DNA from: Lachnospiraceae bacterium
Lineage (GTDB): Bacteria > Bacillota > Clostridia > Lachnospirales > Lachnospiraceae
DNA: 64,000 nt
Direction of reading: 5' to 3'
Assembly: GCA_017550165.1 (NCBI GenBank)
Contig: JAFZQH010000013.1
Location: 1-64,000 of the forward strand
The stretch's first letter is position 1. Each line of letters begins with the position of its first letter. The translations under genes and the position numbers were made by a program. The notes under the pieces are model-generated. The model worked only from the letters and a program-made list of their open reading frames with translations, did not search any database and was not told where the DNA came from. Positions 18,604 to 25,021 of this stretch are shown one piece after another.

Positions 18604-20121
18604 TTACCTGTCATTCTCTTCCACCATTTCCACCAGTTCTTTAATGGCGATCTTACCACTGGCGTTAAGCGGAAAATCTTTCAGATACAGATACTCCTCC
18701 GGGATCTTAAACTTTGCCAGGTTATGACGCAGGAATACGTCTAACCCCTCCGTGTCTACAGTCTTGCCCGGCTGGGGTATGATACAGGCCACCACCTTCT
18801 CCTGAACAATGGGGGCAGGCACACCGATGACCTTGACCTGTGAGACTCCCGGGTACTCTCTGATAAGGTTCTCGATCTCTCTGGGAGAGATATTCTCTCC
18901 GCCCCTGATGATGAGTTCCTTGATCCGTCCCTGGAAATATACATTGCCCTCATCATCCAGCGATCCCAGATCTCCTGTATGGAGCCACCCTTCTGTGTCT
19001 ATGGTCTTCGCTGTCTCTTCAGGCATTTTGTAATAGCCCTGCATCACGTTATATCCACGGATACGGATCTCTCCCGTCTGTCCGGTGGGAAGCATCTCCC
19101 CTGTATGGATATCGAAAATGGCAAGTTCGATATCGGGAATGGCTTTGCCCACGGACTTAGCCTTAAGCTCAGGATCATCGTCATAATCCGAAAATGTTAT
19201 ACTCGGTGAACTCTCCGTCTGCCCGTAAGACATCTGGAGTTTATCCATGCCGATGGCTTCGCACAGCGCCTTGTAATCCTCATAGGATATGGCAGCTCCT
19301 GCAATAAACCCGCTCTTTAAGGTGTGCACCTTTACCGGATTCGCCTGCAGGTTACGGGCCAGCGCATAAAACATGGTGGGAACACCATTAAGGATAGTAC
19401 AGCCATATTTTAAGATGGTATCCAGGATCTGCTGGCTCCTGGTGCCCCCGCAGATTATCATCCTGCTGCCGCAGGCTATGGCCGATAAAAGCCCGGTGGA
19501 TAATCCGAAACAATGGAACAAGGGCAGCGACATACAATTGGTATCACTCTCACCCCAATGCATTATCTTGGAGGCATCCTCCGCCACCTTGAGCATTCCG
19601 TTATGACTAAGCATAACACCCTTTGCAAATGAAGTAGTACCTGATGTGAACAGGATGGCAAAGGTGTCATCCGGCTCCACGTCCGCCTTCATCCGCGTCA
19701 GTTCGGGACCGGGTTTATGATCATTTATCACTTCCAAAAATCCCGCTGAAATGTCTAAAAGGTCTGCCCCGCATGCAGGAGGGTCCTCTCCTTTGGCAGA
19801 GGAGTAACACAGAAGTCCTATATCTGCGTACTCAACCGTACGTCTGAGCTCATTGACCGTGTAGTGGGTATTGATAAGCACCGGGATGGCTCCGATACGG
19901 GCAAGGCCTGCAAATGCCACTACCCATTCGATGGAGTTCGCCGCCCAGAGCCCCACGTTACAACCCTTTTTCACGCCCCTGTCTATAAAATACGCAGAAG
20001 CATGGTCCGTGAGACGATCAATATCCCTCCAGGAATAGCCCTTGTCGTTGTACACTATGGCTTCCTTGTCGGGTGTCAGTGACACCCGACGTTCAAGAAG
20101 CTTATTAAAAGTCCAACGCAT
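18604..20121 (-). CDS. Acyl-CoA synthetase / acid-CoA ligase, AMP-forming (CarB-like)
   Basis: A 505-residue ANL-superfamily enzyme that activates a carboxylic acid with ATP to an acyl-adenylate and then an acyl-CoA. Motifs: AILFTSGTTSFAKGVMLSH (phosphate-binding loop, ~155-173), MSYGQTES (adenine site), LHTGDLGSLDDEGNVYFQGR, and the C-terminal PLNASGKI with the catalytic Lys. The family includes CarB of A. woodii, which primes caffeate reduction, and the 4-coumarate:CoA ligases; the substrate cannot be read from the sequence. It lies 27 bases after the CoA-transferase gene and 60 bases before the dehydrogenase start. The operon would need ATP only for priming if the CoA-transferase recycles CoA from the product. 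Confidence 0.92.
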   Translation of the reverse strand: MRWTFNKLLERRVSLTPDKEAIVYNDKGYSWRDIDRLTDHASAYFIDRGVKKGCNVGLWAANSIEWVVAFAGLARIGAIPVLINTHYTVNELRRTVEYADIGLLCYSSAKGEDPPACGADLLDISAGFLEVINDHKPGPELTRMKADVEPDDTFAILFTSGTTSFAKGVMLSHNGMLKVAEDASKIMHWGESDTNCMSLPLFHCFGLSTGLLSAIACGSRMIICGGTRSQQILDTILKYGCTILNGVPTMFYALARNLQANPVKVHTLKSGFIAGAAISYEDYKALCEAIGMDKLQMSYGQTESSPSITFSDYDDDPELKAKSVGKAIPDIELAIFDIHTGEMLPTGQTGEIRIRGYNVMQGYYKMPEETAKTIDTEGWLHTGDLGSLDDEGNVYFQGRIKELIIRGGENISPREIENLIREYPGVSQVKVIGVPAPIVQEKVVACIIPQPGKTVDTEGLDVFLRHNLAKFKIPEEYLYLKDFPLNASGKIAIKELVEMVEENDR

Positions 20122-20148
20122 TATTATCGCTTTCTTTCAATTACTTAA

Positions 20149-21717
20149 TTACTGAAATACCTTATCAAGTCCGTTCCACTCTTCTTCGAAGATCTCGGGC
20201 GGCATGGACTTGCAATCCTTAGCTATCTCGGGCTTGTACTCCATAAGGTCGATAACGTCCTTCTGAACGTCGATTCCCGGAGCCACCTCAACGATGGTCA
20301 TCTTTCCGTCGATAAGCCTGAATACGCATCTCTCGGTGATATAGATGATCTCCATGTTATTCTCGGCAGCATACTTTCCTGAGAAAGTGATCTGGTCAAC
20401 GTCCTTGAGCCATTTCTTCTTGCCGTTTGAAAGATCCTCATCGATGACAAGCTTACCGTTCTCGATATGCTGTTTAGCCTTAACGCAGAAATTAGCTGCG
20501 AATACAACCTTCTTAGCTGTCTGGCTGATATTGATGAATCCGCCGGGGCCTGCGAGTCTCGGTCCGAACTTGGATGCATTAACGTTACCGTACTGATCGC
20601 TTTCACCGAATCCGAGGACTGCAACGTCAACTCCGCCACCGTCATAGAAGTCAAACATGGCATTATGCTCGATGGTAGCTTCCGGATTATATGAAGATCC
20701 GAAGTTGGGAAGTGCTGCGGGAACTCCACCGAAGTTACCGATCTCGGCTGTCATCATGACATCGTCTGTATATCCTGCCTCTGCAACGATAGATGCAACG
20801 TCTGCCGGGATACCAACACCGAGATTGATGATAGCGCCCTTCTTAAGCTCCATAGCTGCACGACGGCAGATAACTTTACGATCTGATAAGGGAAGTACGG
20901 GAATAGAATCCGTAGGACATTTGATGTTACCGGCAAATGAAGGATTATAATATGTACCCTCTGTCTGCCAGCAAGCTTCGGGATATGTAGCGACTACTAC
21001 GTAGTCAACAAGAGCTCCGGGGATCTTAACTTCCTTGGGATGAAGTGTTCCCTTCTTAGCCTTGTACTGAACCTGAACAATAACGATACCGCCTGAATTC
21101 TTAGCTGCCTCTGCAACTGAGAGACCTTCGATGATGGCACCGTCATTGGTGTATGTGATATTACCGTTCTCATCTGCGATAGTTCCGCGAAGAAGAGCAA
21201 CATCGAGCTTGAATGACTTATAGAAGAGATACTCCTCGCCCTGGAAGTTGATAACTTCTACAAGTTCATCAGTTGTACAATCATTCATCTTACCTCCGTT
21301 AACACGGGGGTCAACGAATGTTCCGAGACCTATCTTCGTTATAAGTCCGGGACGATGTGCTGCGATCTCTCTCCAAAGGTTAACGATAACACCCTGGGGG
21401 AGACAGTGACACTGGATCTTGTTGGCACGAACCAGGTCGTTAAGCGCGAATGCAGATCCGATATGAGCTGCAGACCACTTGGTAACAAGACCTTCTCCTG
21501 CTTCTCCGAGAACCGTGATTCCTCTTGTCTTCCAGTCGCCCATTGCACAACCCTGCTTCATGTTAAGGTTACAGGGATGTCCTGTCTCTTTGAAGCTATC
21601 TCTGATCGCGCATCCGATCTCCTCCGGCCATCCTGTAAGACCCATACCTGCAACAGCACATGTAGCCCCATCGGGAATGAGCTTAGCAGCCTCCTGTGCG
21701 GTAATAAATTTTGCCAT
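20149..21717 (-). CDS. Family I CoA-transferase, fused alpha-beta subunits (CarA-like)
   Basis: A 522-residue protein holding both halves of a family I CoA-transferase, as in propionate CoA-transferase (Pct), YdiF and CarA. The N-terminal half has the CoA-binding glycine segment (ITKIGLGTFVDPR); the C-terminal half has LGVGIPADV and MMTAEIGNFGGVPA, where Glu325 is at the position of the catalytic Glu that forms the glutamyl-CoA thioester. CarA moves CoA from the reduced hydrocinnamyl-CoA product to the next caffeate, saving ATP. It is the first gene of the operon, with AAAGGAG upstream of ATG and a strong promoter in the divergent gap. Pct-type short-chain acids are the main alternative substrates. 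Confidence 0.93.
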   Translation of the reverse strand: MAKFITAQEAAKLIPDGATCAVAGMGLTGWPEEIGCAIRDSFKETGHPCNLNMKQGCAMGDWKTRGITVLGEAGEGLVTKWSAAHIGSAFALNDLVRANKIQCHCLPQGVIVNLWREIAAHRPGLITKIGLGTFVDPRVNGGKMNDCTTDELVEVINFQGEEYLFYKSFKLDVALLRGTIADENGNITYTNDGAIIEGLSVAEAAKNSGGIVIVQVQYKAKKGTLHPKEVKIPGALVDYVVVATYPEACWQTEGTYYNPSFAGNIKCPTDSIPVLPLSDRKVICRRAAMELKKGAIINLGVGIPADVASIVAEAGYTDDVMMTAEIGNFGGVPAALPNFGSSYNPEATIEHNAMFDFYDGGGVDVAVLGFGESDQYGNVNASKFGPRLAGPGGFINISQTAKKVVFAANFCVKAKQHIENGKLVIDEDLSNGKKKWLKDVDQITFSGKYAAENNMEIIYITERCVFRLIDGKMTIVEVAPGIDVQKDVIDLMEYKPEIAKDCKSMPPEIFEEEWNGLDKVFQ

Positions 21718-21754
21718 GTTTTTTCTCCTTTCCGTTGTGAAACATTATAAAAAA

Positions 21755-21783
21755 AATATAACATGCGACTAAAAACATGTCAA
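21755..21783 (-). promoter_or_regulatory. Operon promoter with embedded PadR-type operator
   Basis: On the minus strand: TTGACA (21778-21783), a 17-base spacer, TATATT (21755-21760), upstream of the CoA-transferase gene. An inverted repeat ACATG-N10-CATGT (21761-21780) fills the whole spacer and enters the -35 box. Read as half-sites it is ATGT-N8-GCAT, one mismatch from the ATGT-N8-ACAT operator described for PadR. A repressor bound here would block polymerase. The promoter is seen directly; the binding is inferred. Confidence 0.85.
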
Positions 21784-21852
21784 TAATTATATAGGTTGCA
21801 CAACGCGTAGAATATGCCGAAATTTCCTTATGTTATTAGTGCTTAATTCACC

Positions 21853-21888
21853 TTGACCATCCCGGTATAATTGTGTAAAATGTTACAT
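21853..21888 (+). promoter_or_regulatory. Candidate padR promoter with overlapping ATGTTACAT palindrome
   Basis: TTGACC (21853-21858), a 17-base spacer and TAAAAT (21876-21881) face the regulator gene. The small palindrome ATGTTACAT (21880-21888) overlaps the end of the -10 box and the expected start site, where an autoregulatory protein could bind. A TATAAT at 21866-21871 with a poor -35 is an alternative -10. Confidence 0.55.
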
Positions 21889-21932
21889 AACACGCTTCGA
21901 CGCCTGTAACGTGGACTATGGAGGGAACAATT

Positions 21933-22490
21933 GTGAGGACACTTAAGTATGCTCTGCTTGGGCTGATCGACCGCGGGCCGATCACAGGTTATGATATAGT
22001 TAAAGAGTTTGAGAGCCGGGTTATGGCCAACTTCTGGTACGCCAAGCACTCTCAGGTATATCCGGAACTGAAGCGCCTCACGGATGAAGGCTTTGTGGAA
22101 TACAAGGTCATCCTTCAGGGAGAGAAGATGGAGAAGAAGCTTTATTCCATCACCCCTTCAGGCCACGAGGAGTTCGTCAAGTGGATGAAGAAGGACGAGC
22201 CCATCGGGGTCACCCCAAAGGACCTCTTCCGCCTCCGCTCTTATTTTACGGACTTCATCTCTCCGGAGGATTACTTAAAGCTCCTCCACAGCCAGCGGCG
22301 GATGCATACCGAGCGGTGCAATACACTGAAAGCCACCATGGAAGCCTACAAAGGCGTGGTACCCCCCTTCGGGACCAGGGAGTACGGCGACTATTCCGTC
22401 CTCCTGGGGGCCATTATGCGTGAAGACTATTACGTATCATGGCTCAATGTATGTATTGATAATCTTAAAGAACAGACAGGCCTTGCCTAA
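21933..22490 (+). CDS. padR: PadR family transcriptional regulator, close to true phenolic-acid PadR
   Basis: A 185-residue regulator with an N-terminal winged helix-turn-helix and a C-terminal helical dimerisation domain. The N-terminal pattern (LKYALLGLI, GYDI, FW.AKHSQVYPELKRLTDEGF, then QG.K.EKKLYSITPSG) matches what I recall of Bacillus/Lactobacillus PadR much more closely than generic PadR-like proteins, and YYVSWL near the C-terminus also corresponds. Those PadRs repress phenolic acid decarboxylase until p-coumarate or ferulate binds. I choose GTG at 21933 because GGAGGG (21920-21925) lies seven bases before it and the protein then begins MRTLKYALLG; an ATG at 21918 in the same frame would bury the ribosome site. 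The gene is divergent from the CoA-transferase operon and two bases from the YfhO-family gene. Confidence 0.93.
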   Translation: MRTLKYALLGLIDRGPITGYDIVKEFESRVMANFWYAKHSQVYPELKRLTDEGFVEYKVILQGEKMEKKLYSITPSGHEEFVKWMKKDEPIGVTPKDLFRLRSYFTDFISPEDYLKLLHSQRRMHTERCNTLKATMEAYKGVVPPFGTREYGDYSVLLGAIMREDYYVSWLNVCIDNLKEQTGLA

Positions 22491-22492
22491 CC

Positions 22493-25021
22493 ATGGATAA
22501 TGAGATCTTAGATTCCTATGAGAAGGACCAGCGTCAATTTAATATATATCTTGCAAGCTTCTTAATTCCCATCATTATCATGCTGGGAATTTATGCCGCA
22601 AGAGGGATCTTTCCTTTCGGTGATGAGGCTTTTTTGCAATGCGACCTTTACCATCAGTATTTCCCTTTTTTAAGGCTTTTTAAGTCCATAATCCAGGAAG
22701 GTGGGTCATTTTTATATTCATGGTATATCGGTATAGGCAATAATTTCTTTTCCTTTTTCGTATATTATCTCGCCACACCCACCAACTGGCTGTCTCTTAT
22801 CGTTGATAACAGCTTCCTCATTGAGTTCATCACTTATATCATTATCCTGAAGACGGGCTTTGCCGGTCTGACATTTTCATATTATCTGAAGCAGAAATTC
22901 AATTCCGATACCAGAGCCACCGTACTCTTCTCTCTGGGCTATTCCATGTCTGCATTTTTCGCGGCGTACAACTGGAATGTTATGTGGCTTGACTGCCTTA
23001 TCCTTCTTCCCGTCCTTATCCTGGGACTGGAACGGCTGGTATACAAGGGCAGGATGACCTTGTATGTCATTATGCTGGGGCTTTGCATTTATACCAATTA
23101 TTATCTTTCCATCATGATATGCATATCACTGGTCATGTATTTTCTGGTGCTCCTCATATCCGCCAAGGGGCGGCTGCGGGCTCTGCTTAGGTTTGTCGGA
23201 GGCTCCATAGCCGGAGGCGGAATAGCTTCCATCATGCTCCTGCCTGAATATAACAGCATGATGTATTCGGAATTTGCAGGAGGTCAGCTTCCCACCGTCC
23301 TACAGCAGTATTACAATGTTTTTACCTGTTATGCCAGGTCACTGATGAATGTTCAGGTGGAGATCGGTCTGGACCATTGGCCCAATATCTACTGCGGTGT
23401 CGCCCTGCTCTTTCTGGTCTTCCTTTACCTCTTTACAGGCAGGATCTCACTGCTGGAGCGTATTCCCAAGGCTATCCTTCTGGGCATTTTCATGTTCAGC
23501 TTCTGCTTTAATATCCCGAACTTTATCTGGCACGGGATGAATTACCCCAATTCCCTTCCGGCCAGACAGTCATTTATATATATTTTCCTGATCCTTACCA
23601 TGGGATACGAGGCCTATCTTCATGTCCGTGAGACCAAGTGGCTCTGGGTGCTCATATCCGGCGGACTGGGCCTGGCCACGGTGGTCCTTGCCTGGTTTAC
23701 CGTAAATGATGATGCTTTCTCCATATGGAGTTTCACCTGCAGTCTGGGATTTATCATAGTCTTTTTCGGACTGCTTTGCCTCGTGAAAGGAACAGGGGTC
23801 CTGTCTTTTTCATGGTTTTACTGGATCTCTCTTTTGCTGGCCATCGCCGAGCTGACCACCAATATGATGATGACCGGAGTGTCTACGGTATCCAGGAGCA
23901 ATTATGTAAATGAGATGGAGAGATACCGGATACTCAGTAATTTTGCGGAGTCCAGGGATAAGTCTTTCTACCGTATAGAGAAGACACACCGCGAGACCCA
24001 GAACGATTCCCTCCTCTCCGACTACCATTCTGCCTCATTTTTCTCTTCCGTCTCCAACGGACTGACCAAGAAATTCTATGAGCGTTACGGTATGCGGTGC
24101 ACTAAGGTATACCACAGCTACGAGGGCGCCACTCCCCTTACCTCCTCCCTGCTTTCCGTGAAATACATCATGGATACGGTGGATCGTAAAGAGGACAGTC
24201 TCTACGCCCTCCAGATGAGATACGATAATCTGTATCTGTACAGATACTACTACTGCCTGCCTTTGGGATTTATGGCTCCCGCCTGGGATGGCAGCACGGA
24301 GCAGACTCCCAGGGCCATAGTTCAGCGGTCAGCTACCCGCAACATCAGCGGGGATGTCTTCTCCAGGCAGAACGCCCTTGCATATGATCTCGGGGCCGAA
24401 AGCGAGATCTTCTCAAGAGTCGACTGCGTAAGCTCCTCAGGCAATACGGTTATCGAAGCGCCCCAGACCGGGCGGTACTACGCATATGTGGCCAACTCCG
24501 GGATATCCAACATTAACGTATCCTCCAAATACCGGGATGACCGTCTCACATTCTCGGGATATTCGGACAACTATATCATGGATCTGGGCCATCACAGCTC
24601 CGGTGATGTGATCACCATCAGCACTGATGACGTTAGCTATACCCTGAAGACCACGGTGGTCATTTTTAACGAGGATGCCTTCGGGGAGATGTATTCGGAG
24701 CTCCAGCGCGATCCCCTGATCATTAATGAGATAAAAGACGGCTATATCTCCGGGACCGTCACTGCCGACGGTAATAAAGAGCTTTTCCTGTCCGTAGCTT
24801 ACGATCAGAACTGGGAAGTGGAGGTCGACGGCGTTCCAACGGAATACAAGCCCTACGATGATGCCTTTATCAGCATCCCGCTGGAGAAAGGGGAACATGA
24901 AGTGACCCTCACCTACAAGAATAAATACATCACGGTGGGGGCCATCTTAAGTCTGGTATTTATAGGGATCTGGGTTGTTATAATGTGGTATGAGAAGAAG
25001 GAGTTTTGCGACGAGACATAG
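22493..25021 (+). CDS. YfhO family polytopic membrane protein (GT-C-like)
   Basis: An 842-residue protein. The first ~480 residues hold about 12-13 membrane segments. Conserved YfhO features include GDEAFLQCDLYHQYFPFLRL in the first loop, WYIGIGNNFF, and FSLGYSMSAFFAAYNWNVMWLD. An extracytoplasmic domain follows (~490-810), and one last membrane segment lies at ~815-835. B. subtilis YfhO is linked to sugar modification of lipoteichoic acid; the family resembles GT-C glycosyltransferases using lipid-linked sugars. The gene starts two bases after padR and has no clear ribosome site of its own, so it is probably translated by coupling and shares the padR transcript. Its TAG stop abuts the stop of the convergent gene at 25022 with no base between. 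Confidence 0.9.
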   Translation: MDNEILDSYEKDQRQFNIYLASFLIPIIIMLGIYAARGIFPFGDEAFLQCDLYHQYFPFLRLFKSIIQEGGSFLYSWYIGIGNNFFSFFVYYLATPTNWLSLIVDNSFLIEFITYIIILKTGFAGLTFSYYLKQKFNSDTRATVLFSLGYSMSAFFAAYNWNVMWLDCLILLPVLILGLERLVYKGRMTLYVIMLGLCIYTNYYLSIMICISLVMYFLVLLISAKGRLRALLRFVGGSIAGGGIASIMLLPEYNSMMYSEFAGGQLPTVLQQYYNVFTCYARSLMNVQVEIGLDHWPNIYCGVALLFLVFLYLFTGRISLLERIPKAILLGIFMFSFCFNIPNFIWHGMNYPNSLPARQSFIYIFLILTMGYEAYLHVRETKWLWVLISGGLGLATVVLAWFTVNDDAFSIWSFTCSLGFIIVFFGLLCLVKGTGVLSFSWFYWISLLLAIAELTTNMMMTGVSTVSRSNYVNEMERYRILSNFAESRDKSFYRIEKTHRETQNDSLLSDYHSASFFSSVSNGLTKKFYERYGMRCTKVYHSYEGATPLTSSLLSVKYIMDTVDRKEDSLYALQMRYDNLYLYRYYYCLPLGFMAPAWDGSTEQTPRAIVQRSATRNISGDVFSRQNALAYDLGAESEIFSRVDCVSSSGNTVIEAPQTGRYYAYVANSGISNINVSSKYRDDRLTFSGYSDNYIMDLGHHSSGDVITISTDDVSYTLKTTVVIFNEDAFGEMYSELQRDPLIINEIKDGYISGTVTADGNKELFLSVAYDQNWEVEVDGVPTEYKPYDDAFISIPLEKGEHEVTLTYKNKYITVGAILSLVFIGIWVVIMWYEKKEFCDET

